From contig UCJU01000002.1 in NCBI GenBank assembly GCA_900472925.1, forward strand, positions 1 through 64,000: a DNA stretch of 64,000 bases, read 5' to 3'. How positions within the stretch are numbered: the first letter of the stretch is position 1; each line of letters opens with the position of its first letter. Under the pieces are notes generated by a model. The model was not told where the DNA came from. It searched no databases and saw only the letters and a list, made by a program, of their open reading frames with translations. This document shows positions 51,225-60,265 of this stretch, one piece after another. Origin of the DNA: Hyphomicrobiales bacterium (GTDB lineage: Bacteria > Pseudomonadota > Alphaproteobacteria > Rhizobiales > Rhizobiaceae). The position numbers and the translations under genes were made by a program.

Positions 51225-52472
51225 CTACCCCACATTTGGTTCGAACAGTTGCGGTCGGGAACGGACGAAGGTTTTCCGTCCAGCTTTCCAGCCCGCCAGG
51301 GTCTGCGCCCCGGATCGGACGCTGCTGCGATGGTCCTGGGCATCAAGGATGACAACGTCGGCTACAGCGCCAACAGCCAGTCCGTAGGGTACTCTCTTAA
51401 TCGTCGCAGCATGCGCGCCGACCATGTGGAACACAGCGTCTATATCCTCATCGCGGGAAAGCTGCATGACGTTTGCATAGAGATTGGCCATCCGCATCAG
51501 CGAGGCATCGCCGAACGGGGTAAAAGGATTGAGAATGTTGTTGGTCGCGATTGCAGCCCGCACTCCGTCTTTAAGCATGAGATGCGCCGGCGTAACGCCG
51601 CGAGCGATGTTGAACTGCTGATCGCGTCCCATCAAAAAAAGATCCGTTGCCGGCAGAACCGTGACAGCAATTCCGGCAGCTGCAATTTTGCGCGCGATAA
51701 TTGAACGTGCTGCCGGATCAAGCGCGGAGAGGTTGGTGACGTGGCCAATCGTGACCCGGCCACCATACGCGTTTGCCTGTGTAGCCTCGATCACCGCGGG
51801 CAAGTCTGTCTTTTTCGGATCGAGGCTGAAATCGAGATGGAAATCCACATCGACATCATGCTTTCGCGCTAGCGCAAATATCCGCCTGATATGCTCTTCC
51901 GGTCGCAGGTCGGTATAGGGGCAACCGCCGATCAAATCGGCCCCGGTGCGCAGCGCCTCGTCCAGCATCCCCTCTGTTTCCGGCTCTTGCGTGAAACCCT
52001 CCTGCGCGAAAGCGCAAATCTGGATGTCGATTGCAAATTTGAACCGCTCACGAACACGCTTGATCGCTTCGAACGCACGCATACCAGCGCGCGGATCGAT
52101 CTCTACAAAGGTGCGCATGTGCGTGGTGCCATGAACGATGGCCTGCCGAACGACAGCAGACGCACGTTCAAAAACGTCTTCTTCAGAAAATCCCGCCTTG
52201 GCTTTTGCCGTTTCTCGCACAGCTTCTTCCAGCGTACCGGCACAGATCGTGCAGCGCTCCAGGATACACGCTTTGTCGAGATGGATATGGCTATCGACAA
52301 AGCCGGGAAACGCGAAGTTGCCGTCAACATCTTCTTCAGTCACGGCATCGCAGCGTATGTTTGCGCCAATCGCCACGATGCGCCCGTCCCTTACAGCGAT
52401 ATCCACCGGTCCAGGCTGATCTGCCAGTTGCGCATTTCTGAAAACGAGATCAGCGAGCATGTCGGGCCTCAA
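51225..52472 (-). CDS. Cytosine-deaminase-like amidohydrolase, Asn in place of the usual Asp
   Basis: 415 residues. Amidohydrolase superfamily, CodA-like: metal-binding H62 and H64 in DSHIHLDK, His212 in DFHLDF and His244 in GHVTN. The position that in E. coli cytosine deaminase is the catalytic Asp (HDD) reads ATNNILNPFTPFG here, Asn311. The N-terminal urease-like beta segment is present. It overlaps the GGT gene by 4 bases (52469-52472), so the two are co-translated. Substrate probably a cyclic amide or an N-acyl compound; the missing Asp makes ordinary deamination uncertain. Confidence 0.82.
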   Translation of the reverse strand: MRPDMLADLVFRNAQLADQPGPVDIAVRDGRIVAIGANIRCDAVTEEDVDGNFAFPGFVDSHIHLDKACILERCTICAGTLEEAVRETAKAKAGFSEEDVFERASAVVRQAIVHGTTHMRTFVEIDPRAGMRAFEAIKRVRERFKFAIDIQICAFAQEGFTQEPETEGMLDEALRTGADLIGGCPYTDLRPEEHIRRIFALARKHDVDVDFHLDFSLDPKKTDLPAVIEATQANAYGGRVTIGHVTNLSALDPAARSIIARKIAAAGIAVTVLPATDLFLMGRDQQFNIARGVTPAHLMLKDGVRAAIATNNILNPFTPFGDASLMRMANLYANVMQLSRDEDIDAVFHMVGAHAATIKRVPYGLAVGAVADVVILDAQDHRSSVRSGAQTLAGWKAGRKTFVRSRPQLFEPNVG

Positions 52473-54034
52473 ATACCAATGGCGCAGCCATCGCTGCGGG
52501 GATCATGTGCGCCGTCGATGCAGCCGTCAGCGTTCAACCGGATAACCCCCGCCTGCCCGGCCAGCGCACTCAGGGCAGGAATAGTTATCGTTTCGTGGCC
52601 CATGGCATGCAGTGTCTCGATAACCTCGTTGCCAACTGAAGCCTCGATCTTCAGATTGTCACGCGTGTCGGAGAAGGTTCGTCCGAGAAGAAACCGTGGC
52701 GCAGAAAGCGCGGATGACGGATCGAAGCCGTGGTCTATGAGGCGGCTCAACAGCAGCATCAGCGTCTGCGGCTGCCCATCGGCACCCTGTGTGCCATAGA
52801 GAAGGTGCGGTTTACCGTTTCGCAAACCAATGCCAGGATTGAGCGTGTAAAATGGCCGCTTGCCGGGCGCCAGAACGTTGGGACTTGTTGGATCTGTGCT
52901 GAAGGCCGCACCGCGATTTTGCCAGAGAATGCCTGTGTCGCCAAGCAACACCCCGCTTCCCCAATCGTAATAGGTGCTTTGAAGGACACTTGCACAGCGG
53001 CCCTCGCAGTCGACTGCGGCGAGGTAGACAGTGTCACCGTGCTGGTAGGGCGATGGCCAGGCAAGAGCGTTCTCCCGGTCTATATCTGCGGCTTTGCCGG
53101 AGAGGTGGAGTGTATCGAGCCACGCTCCGCAATTTTGAGCCGCGAAATCAGGATCGGCAATTCGCCCACGGTCGAGAAAGGCCTGCTTCACCGCCTCGAC
53201 GCAGAGATGATAAAACTCTGCGGATGACGGGTCCACTTTTGCCATGTCGAAATGAGACAGGACGCCCATAATCCCAAGCGTCGTTACGCCTTGCGATGGT
53301 GGCGGTGGCGCAAGAAGCTCGATGCCACGATAGATCATGGAAATAGGTTCGACCATCTGCGCCGCGGTCTTTTGCATATCACTCAACTGAATAGGACTAC
53401 CCGCAATCTCCAGTGCATTTGCAATGCGTTGAGCAAGCTCGCCCTCGTAGAACTCCCGGTGGCCGTAAAGAGCGATCCGCTCCAGGACGGCAGCCAGTTG
53501 CGGTTGCCGCTGGATACCCTCCGTCACGAAGTGGTCTTCGAAATTCGGCCATTCGGAAATTTCGGCGGCGCGAAATGCGTGCCAGTGCTTTTGCGACTGG
53601 CTGACCGGAAAACCCTCTGCCGCCAGCTCAATCGCGTCTGCGAGCAACGTGGCTAGGCTCTCCGTTCCCTGCCAGTTCGCAGACGAGTATCGCAACGCCT
53701 CGCCCCAACTATCGACAAGTGCCGCTGTTGTCAGCGCCGATAGCGGGCCGCGTTGCGGGACGGCATCCAGCGTCGGCAGATTTTCAGCCGCCTGACCGAT
53801 TCCCATGATCGTCTTTCGCCGACCTGTGCCGTCTGCCACGATCCATATAGCGTCTCCACCCAACCCGCAAAAATGTGGATAGAGAACGGTGAGCGCTGCA
53901 CCGGCGGCAATCACGGCCTCGATCGCCGTGCCTCCACGCCGCAACACCTTCGCACCAGCCTCACTCGCCACGTGATGGGGCGTTGTTACCATGCCCTTAT
54001 GGGAGCGGGCTGCGGTGCTCTGCGACTGACGCAT
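52469..54034 (-). CDS. Gamma-glutamyltransferase-like Ntn hydrolase
   Basis: 521 residues. Gamma-glutamyltransferase family, which cleaves itself before a nucleophile Thr. Here that residue is Thr335 in HGDTVYLAAVD. Other blocks are HHVASEAGAKVLRRGGTAIEA, PHFCGLGGDAIWIV, a PPPPSQGVTTLG stretch and TLMLLLSRLIDHGFDPSSAL. There is no signal peptide, so it acts in the cytoplasm, unlike E. coli Ggt. Such enzymes release glutamate-like or acyl groups from amides. It is coupled to the downstream amidohydrolase and follows a GntR gene by 8 bases, forming a three-gene unit. Confidence 0.87.
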   Translation of the reverse strand: MRQSQSTAARSHKGMVTTPHHVASEAGAKVLRRGGTAIEAVIAAGAALTVLYPHFCGLGGDAIWIVADGTGRRKTIMGIGQAAENLPTLDAVPQRGPLSALTTAALVDSWGEALRYSSANWQGTESLATLLADAIELAAEGFPVSQSQKHWHAFRAAEISEWPNFEDHFVTEGIQRQPQLAAVLERIALYGHREFYEGELAQRIANALEIAGSPIQLSDMQKTAAQMVEPISMIYRGIELLAPPPPSQGVTTLGIMGVLSHFDMAKVDPSSAEFYHLCVEAVKQAFLDRGRIADPDFAAQNCGAWLDTLHLSGKAADIDRENALAWPSPYQHGDTVYLAAVDCEGRCASVLQSTYYDWGSGVLLGDTGILWQNRGAAFSTDPTSPNVLAPGKRPFYTLNPGIGLRNGKPHLLYGTQGADGQPQTLMLLLSRLIDHGFDPSSALSAPRFLLGRTFSDTRDNLKIEASVGNEVIETLHAMGHETITIPALSALAGQAGVIRLNADGCIDGAHDPRSDGCAIGI

Positions 54035-54042
54035 GTATCTTC

Positions 54043-54732
54043 CTAATCGGATACCGAGATGTAACGGCTGAGAATCTGGCCGATGTCGGGACCATCGTCA
54101 TTGTCGTCCACTTTGGCACGGTCTTCAACGGCATGAAGGTGATGATCCATAATGCGGGTCGCAGTCTCGGCATCAAGGTTCTTCAATGCCTCGATCAACT
54201 GGACATGCTCATCGATCCCGCATTCGGCAGAGTGCGGGCGTCCAAAACGCGCCAGAATGAGCGATGAGCGCGAGACGACCTGGCTGATGAAATCAATCAG
54301 CAGTTTGGAGCCCGTCAGTTCAGCAAGAAGAATATGGAACTCGCCTGCAAGCCGGATAGATCTTGGGGACAATGCCTGTAGGGCGCGCTCCTCTTCACGC
54401 ACATGACTGATCAAAGCATCGATGCCGTCTCTGGGCATGCGCTTGCACAGTCGGCCGATCACTTCCCGCTCAAGGCAGCGCCTCAGCGCAAAAACCTCTT
54501 CCGCCTCTTCCAATGTTGGCATGGCAACCGCTGCACCGCGATTGGGTTTGATCTCAACCAAACCATCCGCTGCGAGACGCAGCAATGCGTTTCGGGCGCT
54601 CGTTCGGCTGACACCGAATGTGTCGCCAATGGAATCCTCCGGCAACTTCGTGCCCGGTTTCAAAGCCTGCTCAAGAATGGCTCGACGAAGAGAGGCGTAG
54701 ATTGCGTCGCTTCTGCTGAGATTGGTCGACAT
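54043..54732 (-). CDS. GntR-family regulator (FCD/FadR subfamily)
   Basis: 229 residues. The N-terminal winged helix (KLPEDSIGDTFGVSRTSARNALLRLAADGLVEIKPNRG) is followed by an all-helical FCD ligand-binding domain with LRRCLEREVI and HLHAVEDRAK, where the two His and Asp residues normally bind a metal. The start at 54732 has AGGAG 9 bases upstream. It is first in the unit with the gamma-glutamyltransferase and amidohydrolase genes, and probably represses that unit and the divergent amidohydrolase at 55122. A cluster of ATGCAA repeats upstream may be its operators. Confidence 0.87.
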   Translation of the reverse strand: MSTNLSRSDAIYASLRRAILEQALKPGTKLPEDSIGDTFGVSRTSARNALLRLAADGLVEIKPNRGAAVAMPTLEEAEEVFALRRCLEREVIGRLCKRMPRDGIDALISHVREEERALQALSPRSIRLAGEFHILLAELTGSKLLIDFISQVVSRSSLILARFGRPHSAECGIDEHVQLIEALKNLDAETATRIMDHHLHAVEDRAKVDDNDDGPDIGQILSRYISVSD

Positions 54733-54753
54733 GAAAATGCGCTCCTTGTCTGG

Positions 54754-54974
54754 ATGCAATTTATCTTCGTATTGCACGGGTCATGCCGAAAATCCAGGCC
54801 ATGATTGTATGCAATTATGTATTGATTTTGCATTCTTTCGGATTTAGCATTGATCAAAGTTTGAAGAAATGAGCGAAGAGACATTTGCATCGACGGGTTT
54901 CGACAACGTTCATTCTGAGAATCTCCAAATTGCCGGAGAGATTGAATGCAATCCGAGGGGATTTGTAAATGCAA
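54754..54974. promoter_or_regulatory. Array of six ATGCAA/TTGCAT words before the GntR gene
   Basis: ATGCAA in one orientation or the other occurs at 54754-54759, 54809-54814, 54828-54833, 54885-54890, 54946-54951 and 54969-54974. About 0.1 copy would be expected by chance in 221 bp. The second copy is part of ATTG-N4-CAAT (54803-54814), a symmetric site of the kind GntR/FCD regulators bind. Position between the divergent genes 54043-54732 and 55122-56315 fits a shared operator region. Confidence 0.55.
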
Positions 54975-54990
54975 TTATCGACAGGCAGTG

Positions 54991-55086
54991 ACCCATCTTG
55001 TTGCAGATCTACTGACGATCGCGGGTCTTTCGCCCGATGACATCAGGCAATATCCGCATGAGTTTTCTGGCAGTCAGAGGCAGTAA
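54991..55086 (+). pseudogene. Fossil fragment of a peptide-type ABC ATPase
   Basis: In one frame this stretch reads LVADLLTIAGLSPDD followed by IRQYPHEFSGSQRQ and then a stop at 55084-55086. YPHEFSGGQRQ is the signature region of DppD/DppF/OppD ATPases (compare AgpD). Only about 30 codons remain; Walker A, Walker B and the rest are gone. It is probably a remnant of a dpp/opp-type transporter lost from between the GntR and amidohydrolase genes. Confidence 0.75.
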
Positions 55087-55121
55087 AACACGTCACGAAT
55101 TTCATCAGGAGTTCAATAAGC

Positions 55122-56315
55122 ATGACGAAGACTGTGTTCACCAATGCCAAACTGGCTGACGGACTGCTGCATGATATCACTGTCGAACAGGGACAGATTA
55201 CATCCATTGAACCTGCCGGATCAGAAACGGCTTCAGTCTCAATTGTTGAGATCGCCGGAGATATGCTTGTACCGGGCTTCGTCGAAGGACATATCCATCT
55301 GGATACCAGCTTCTACGGTGACACATGGATGCCGCACCGCCCCTGCACCAACGGCTTCGACGTGCATGAGCGCGTGGTATTTCAGGCGGAAAATATGGCC
55401 GCCGCTGCACCGATGGACAAACGCGCACGCGACCAGCTCGATCTGTGCATCAGCAATGGAACGCTGCATATGCGCAGCCATGTTATGGTAGACAGCTCCG
55501 TTGGCCTGAAATCGTTGGAGACTATTCTGGCGGTTCGTGAAGACTATAAGGACATCATCGACATCCAGCTCGTTGCCTTCCCCCAGAGCGGCATTTTGAA
55601 AAGCCCGGGGACGCCGGAACTCCTCGATGAAGCGATCAAACTCGGTGCGGACCTTGTGGGCGGTCTTGACCCCGCGAGCTTCGACCGAGACGTAAACGCC
55701 CATCTCGATGTCGTCTTCGGCATTGCCGAAAAACACGGGGTGGACGTGGACATCCATCTGCACGATGCCGGAAGCATGGGAGCTTTCACAATCGAGGAGA
55801 TTTGTGCGCGGACGGTGGCGCTTGGCATGCAGAACCACGTCGCAATCAGCCATGCTTACGGGCTTGGGGACCTGCTGCCGGACACAGCGCGAAAGATTGC
55901 CGCGACCATCGCCAAAAGCGGCGTATCAATTATGACCAATGCACCAGGCAATCACACTTTTCCGCCCATTTCTCTTCTGCGCCGCGAAGGTGTTACCGTT
56001 TTCAGCGGTAGCGACAACATCCGCGATTCCTGGTGGCCCTATGGCGACGGCGACATGCTGCGTCGCGCAGAAATCATCGGCTATCGCTCCGGCTTCTACA
56101 CCGATGAGGACCTGCAAGCTGCATTCGACATCGTCACGAGCGAAGGAGCAAAGGCTCTTCAGCTCCATGATTACGGAATTCAGGTTGGCGCAAAGGCTGA
56201 CTTCGTCACGTTTTCCGCCACCTGTATCCCTGAAGCGGTCGTCTCATTTCCAAAAAATCGCAAGGTATTCAAAGGCGGAAAAATGGTGGCGGAGGGTAAC
56301 AAAAAGATCCGGTGA
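55122..56315 (+). CDS. Cytosine-deaminase-like amidohydrolase
   Basis: 397 residues, same subfamily as the enzyme at 51225-52472 but with the complete set of metal and catalytic residues: GHIHLD (H57, H59), DIHLHD, ISHAYG, and SGSDNIRDSWWPYGDGDML, where the Asp expected in CodA-type deaminases is present. Likely reaction: hydrolytic deamination or ring opening of a cyclic nitrogen compound in the cytoplasm. Divergent from the GntR unit, followed by a convergent IclR gene. A dpp-type ATPase fossil just upstream suggests that a transporter once belonged here. Confidence 0.85.
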   Translation: MTKTVFTNAKLADGLLHDITVEQGQITSIEPAGSETASVSIVEIAGDMLVPGFVEGHIHLDTSFYGDTWMPHRPCTNGFDVHERVVFQAENMAAAAPMDKRARDQLDLCISNGTLHMRSHVMVDSSVGLKSLETILAVREDYKDIIDIQLVAFPQSGILKSPGTPELLDEAIKLGADLVGGLDPASFDRDVNAHLDVVFGIAEKHGVDVDIHLHDAGSMGAFTIEEICARTVALGMQNHVAISHAYGLGDLLPDTARKIAATIAKSGVSIMTNAPGNHTFPPISLLRREGVTVFSGSDNIRDSWWPYGDGDMLRRAEIIGYRSGFYTDEDLQAAFDIVTSEGAKALQLHDYGIQVGAKADFVTFSATCIPEAVVSFPKNRKVFKGGKMVAEGNKKIR

Positions 56316-56472
56316 TGACGGCCTTTCGAATTCGTGACAACCAAAAACACAGCCATCTCCAAGACTGATGACTTTGGTCATCTCATTTCCACCTGTGCTA
56401 TGTCGAAGCTAGAACGATCACCAACCAATAGGTCAGGCAATAGCCTACAGAAGATAGGGCTTGCGGTCTGTT

Positions 56473-57315
56473 TTACGTTTTTATCCGAGCGCCCAATGCC
56501 GGATTGATGGTATGCAGCCGAGTGTCAAAAGGATTGAGTTTCGCCGAGAGAGCTTGAGCTTCTTTGCGTAGAAGATCTGTGATCGTTGCAAGGCGCTTTT
56601 CGGTGAGACGAGACGCAAGTGTACCGATGCTGAAGGCCGCTACGGCTTCACCGTCGCGGTCGAGAATTGGCACGCCAACGCCGGCCATGCCGTCAATCAT
56701 GTTGAAATTGAAAGTAGAACAGCCTGTACGGCGCACATCATCAATCAGAATGCGCAGGTCAACCTCATCTACTGCCGATTTATCCAGAATGCGCGGCATG
56801 TTGAAACGGATGATCGCCTCTCGTTCCTCTTCCGGCAGGAATGACAGGATCGCGAGACTGCCTTGACCAATACCAAGCGGAACCTTGCCACCGATATCAC
56901 CTGTAAAGGACCTTATCGGGAACGGCCCTTCGACCCTGTCCAGACAAACCGCATCGAAATTGCTCCGAACCAGAAGAAACACAGTGTCGTTGAAGGTAGC
57001 CGACAACCGTAAGAGCGCCGGACGTGCCAGGCTGTAAATGTTGTCTTTTCTTCGGGCCTGTGCCGCAATTGTAAAAAATTCCAGCGACAGGGCGTAAGTC
57101 TTGCTGTCTTGCAATTGCTCTACGAGATTTTCAGCGATCAGAGATTTCAGCAGGCGATGGGTGGATGGCTGACTAAGCTCAAGCGCCCGGGCGAGGTCGA
57201 TCAAGCGCATTCCGCCTTCGCCAGCATTTGCCAAACCCTTCAGAATATGGATGGCTTTAATCAGGCTCGTGTTGATCGTCGCACTTGATTTTGTTTTTAT
57301 GCTCTCATCCATCAT
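56473..57315 (-). CDS. IclR-family regulator
   Basis: 280 residues. The N-terminal winged helix (KAIHILKGLANAGEGGMRLIDLARALELSQPSTHRLLKSL) and the C-terminal GAF-like effector domain (GKVPLGIGQGSLAILSFLPEEER, GMAGVGVPILDRDGEAVAAFSIG) are typical of IclR. It is divergent from the ABC importer/dehydrogenase operon at 57526, so it probably controls that operon in response to its substrate. Three similar 15-bp symmetric sites lie in the shared upstream region. Confidence 0.9.
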   Translation of the reverse strand: MMDESIKTKSSATINTSLIKAIHILKGLANAGEGGMRLIDLARALELSQPSTHRLLKSLIAENLVEQLQDSKTYALSLEFFTIAAQARRKDNIYSLARPALLRLSATFNDTVFLLVRSNFDAVCLDRVEGPFPIRSFTGDIGGKVPLGIGQGSLAILSFLPEEEREAIIRFNMPRILDKSAVDEVDLRILIDDVRRTGCSTFNFNMIDGMAGVGVPILDRDGEAVAAFSIGTLASRLTEKRLATITDLLRKEAQALSAKLNPFDTRLHTINPALGARIKT

Positions 57316-57330
57316 TCACCTGATACTGAA

Positions 57331-57426
57331 TTTCGTATTTTGAAAGAAATAGACAAAATATTCCGTATTTGGAAATTTTAATTTGTCTTAGCGCAAGTTC
57401 CTTGCAACAAATTTCACAATAGGAAA
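57331..57426. promoter_or_regulatory. Three 15-bp IclR operator candidates
   Basis: TTTCGTATTTTGAAA (57331-57345), TTCCGTATTTGGAAA (57361-57375) and TTTCACAATAGGAAA (57412-57426) share the pattern TTYC-N7-GAAA. The first two start exactly 30 bp apart, about three helical turns, the third 51 bp further. They lie between the IclR gene start (57315) and the ATPase start (57526). Dyad symmetry and spacing fit an IclR-type regulator bound on one DNA face. Confidence 0.6.
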
Positions 57427-57525
57427 TTCGACGGACCGAGAACCGTAATTCGAGTTCGTCGATCGCCAACATCTTGCTGCCGCCCACTTGTGCGCAATGC
57501 CGCCTCTTTCCTGATTGGAGACGAA

Positions 57526-58572
57526 ATGACCTTTCTGACGCTATCTGGAATTTCGCGCTCGTATGGGATCTACAAGGCGGTCAACGATTTCAATCTCGAC
57601 ATAGAAAGAGGCGAACTTGTCTCTCTTCTCGGACCATCCGGCTGCGGAAAGACGACGACTCTGCAGATGATTGCAGGGCTCGTGGAACCCACCGCTGGGA
57701 CGATCAGGCTGGACGGTCGAGACATCACAAACATCGCTCCGGCAAAGCGTGATCTGGGTGTGGTTTTCCAGAGCTATGCCCTTTTCCCGCATATGACCGT
57801 TGCGCAGAATGTCAGCTTCGGGCTGGAAATGCGCAAGGTGGCCAAGGCCGAACGCGAGGCGCGTGTCCGCGACATACTGGAACTCGTGCACCTGAGCGCG
57901 TTAGCGGAACGTTACCCACGGGAGATGTCCGGCGGCCAGCGTCAGCGTGTCGCGATTGCTCGCGCGCTCGTCATCAACCCACCTGTCCTTCTGCTTGATG
58001 AACCCTTGTCCAATCTAGATGCGCAGTTACGCGAAGAAATGCAGTTCGAACTGCGACGCATTCAGCGGACAGTCGGCATCACCACGATCATGGTCACACA
58101 TGATCAGGCCGAAGCGTTGTCTATCAGTGACCGCGTGGTCGTGATGGAACGTGGCGTCATCACCCAGGTCGATATGCCTTACAAGCTATACGAGCACCCG
58201 CGAAATCATTTCATTTCGAATTTTGTCGGGAAATCCAACTTTTTGAAAGGCCGCGTCGAAGACGGCAACGTGACTGTTGCGGGCACGTCGATCCGCCTTC
58301 CCGTTTCAAGCACAAACGCCGCCACGGATGCGACAGTCTTCATTCGCCCCGAAAAACTGAGATTATCCGATGTTGGCACTGCGCTGATCAGTGGTGAAGT
58401 GACGATGCGTTACTTCATGGGCAGTCAGTGGTTGCTGGGCATAATGACGCCGGCTGGCCCGCTCTTGATCGCCCTGCCCAACCTTGGCGCACCGCCACCG
58501 GTAGAAGGAAGCACGGTCGGCCTTGCATGGAACACCGAAGACTGGCGCGTTCTCGATGCGGAGATGAATTGA
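57526..58572 (+). CDS. ABC importer ATPase, PotA-like
   Basis: 348 residues. Walker A LLGPSGCGKTT, signature MSGGQRQRVAIARAL, Walker B VLLLDEPLSNLD, and a C-terminal regulatory TOBE-like domain (about 240-348). It belongs to the polyamine/iron/opine family (PotA, OccP-like) and energises the permeases encoded next. The start at 57526 has GGAG 5 bases upstream; the longer frame to 57490 lacks one. First gene of the operon ATPase, two permeases, three dehydrogenase subunits, binding protein, with only short gaps. Confidence 0.9.
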   Translation: MTFLTLSGISRSYGIYKAVNDFNLDIERGELVSLLGPSGCGKTTTLQMIAGLVEPTAGTIRLDGRDITNIAPAKRDLGVVFQSYALFPHMTVAQNVSFGLEMRKVAKAEREARVRDILELVHLSALAERYPREMSGGQRQRVAIARALVINPPVLLLDEPLSNLDAQLREEMQFELRRIQRTVGITTIMVTHDQAEALSISDRVVVMERGVITQVDMPYKLYEHPRNHFISNFVGKSNFLKGRVEDGNVTVAGTSIRLPVSSTNAATDATVFIRPEKLRLSDVGTALISGEVTMRYFMGSQWLLGIMTPAGPLLIALPNLGAPPPVEGSTVGLAWNTEDWRVLDAEMN

Positions 58573-58575
58573 GCC

Positions 58576-59469
58576 ATGAGCAGCGCTATTTCATCAGAAA
58601 CCACAACGGTCGGCAATGGTCGCAACTTCAAGCCACTCCTGCTAGCGGGGCCATCGACACTTCTTTTTTTCGCCCTCGTCCTATTGCCACTCGGACTGAC
58701 TATCCTCCTGTCTTTCAATAGCTACAGCTATGAAAAGGGGATCCAGGATACTTTAACGTTGGCCAATTACCTGCAGGTCTTTGGGGACTCCTACTATCTC
58801 GAAATATTCTGGCGCACGCTGCGTCTCGCACTTGTAACCACCGTGATTGCCACACTGCTCGGCGTGCCAGAGGCCTATATTCTCTCGCGCATGCAGAAAC
58901 CGTGGCGTTCGATATTTCTGCTTGTTATCATCGGGCCGCTGCTTGTGTCTGTCGTCGTACGGACATTCGGCTGGAGCATGCTTTTAGGCCGAAACGGACT
59001 GGTCAACAGCACTCTTTCGTTGATCGGCCTGCCGACGACCCAGATCCTCTATAGCGAAACGGCCATCGTCATTGGTCTTGTGCATATCATGCTGCCCTTC
59101 ATGGTTATTCCGGTCTGGACGGTTCTTCAGAAACTGGACCCGTCGGTAGAGGCGGCTGCATTGACACTGGGCGCCTCTCGTTTCACGGCGCTTCGCCGGG
59201 TGGTGTTGCCACAGGCGGTTCTTGGAATTCTTTCGGGCAGCCTCATCGTCTTTGCGCTCTCCGCCAGTTCTTTTGCAATACCGGGTCTGCTGGGCGGACG
59301 CAGGCTGAAAATGGCGGCAACCGTTGTCTATGACGAGTTTCTGATCGAGTTGAACTGGCCACTCGGTGCGGCAATCGCAATCATCGTTCTCGTGGCAAAC
59401 CTGCTGATCATGGTTGCCTACAATCGAATGCTTGAAGGTCAGGCGAAAAAGAGGCTCGGCACAGCATGA
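58576..59469 (+). CDS. ABC importer permease, PotB-like
   Basis: 297 residues with six membrane segments, including a long hydrophobic one at about 20-45 and the EAA loop EAAALTLGASRFTALRRVVLPQAVLGI near residues 193-220. PotB/PotH-class permease. It starts 3 bases after the ATPase stop and overlaps the next permease by 4 bases (ATGA, 59466-59469). It forms the channel with the PotC-like protein. Confidence 0.88.
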   Translation: MSSAISSETTTVGNGRNFKPLLLAGPSTLLFFALVLLPLGLTILLSFNSYSYEKGIQDTLTLANYLQVFGDSYYLEIFWRTLRLALVTTVIATLLGVPEAYILSRMQKPWRSIFLLVIIGPLLVSVVVRTFGWSMLLGRNGLVNSTLSLIGLPTTQILYSETAIVIGLVHIMLPFMVIPVWTVLQKLDPSVEAAALTLGASRFTALRRVVLPQAVLGILSGSLIVFALSASSFAIPGLLGGRRLKMAATVVYDEFLIELNWPLGAAIAIIVLVANLLIMVAYNRMLEGQAKKRLGTA

Positions 59470-60260
59470 TCAAGAATGGCCCCATTGCCCTGATCTTTCA
59501 CACCGTCATAGTGATCTTCATGCTCGCACCTATGGTGGTCGTATGTCTCGTGGCATTCACCCCTGAAAACACTCTTTCCATGCCGTGGAATGGGCTGTCG
59601 CTGCGCTGGTTTGCCGCCGTGTTTGCGCATAACGACTTCATGACGTCATTTACCAACAGTGTGAAGCTTGCATTTCTTGCGGCAAGTTTTTCCACATTGC
59701 TCGCCATACCTGCCGGGCTGGCTATCGCACAATACTCGTTTCGTGGACGAGACGCGCTCAATGCCCTGTTTCTGTCCCCGCTGATCATTCCACATCTCGT
59801 GCTGGGTGTCGCATTTCTTCGACTGTTTTCTCTGATGGGTTTTACCGGCTCGTTCGGCTGGCTGGTGGCCGCACATACCATCGTGATCACCCCTTATGCT
59901 TTGCGCCTCATCCTTGCGTCGCTCGGCAGCATGGATCGCAACGCTGAAAACGCAGCGAGAACACTCGGCGCCAGTGAGTGGATCGTGTTTTATCGTGTGA
60001 CGCTTCCGCTTTTGCTGCCGGGCTTGACGGGTGGTTGGCTGCTGGCTTTCATCAACAGTTTCGACGAGCTGACGATGTCTATCTTCGTCACCTCTCCATC
60101 GACGGTCACGCTGCCGGTGCGCATGTACATGTATGCCAGTGAATCGATTGACCCGATGATGGCGGCCGTCTCCGCGCTGATGATCCTTGTCGCCACTGCG
60201 ACCATGCTCCTCATCGACCGCCTGTTCGGGCTTGATCGACTGCTTGTCGGAAAAGGCTGA
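59466..60260 (+). CDS. ABC importer permease, PotC-like
   Basis: 264 residues, six membrane segments. EAA loop NAARTLGASEWIVFYRVTLPLLLPGLTGG and the end SAMMILVATATMLLIDRLFG fit PotC/PotI-class permeases. Coupled to the preceding permease by ATGA overlap. The following gene starts 5 bases after its stop. The transported molecule is probably a nitrogenous compound oxidised by the dehydrogenase encoded next. Confidence 0.88.
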   Translation: MIKNGPIALIFHTVIVIFMLAPMVVVCLVAFTPENTLSMPWNGLSLRWFAAVFAHNDFMTSFTNSVKLAFLAASFSTLLAIPAGLAIAQYSFRGRDALNALFLSPLIIPHLVLGVAFLRLFSLMGFTGSFGWLVAAHTIVITPYALRLILASLGSMDRNAENAARTLGASEWIVFYRVTLPLLLPGLTGGWLLAFINSFDELTMSIFVTSPSTVTLPVRMYMYASESIDPMMAAVSALMILVATATMLLIDRLFGLDRLLVGKG

Positions 60261-60265
60261 CGGCA

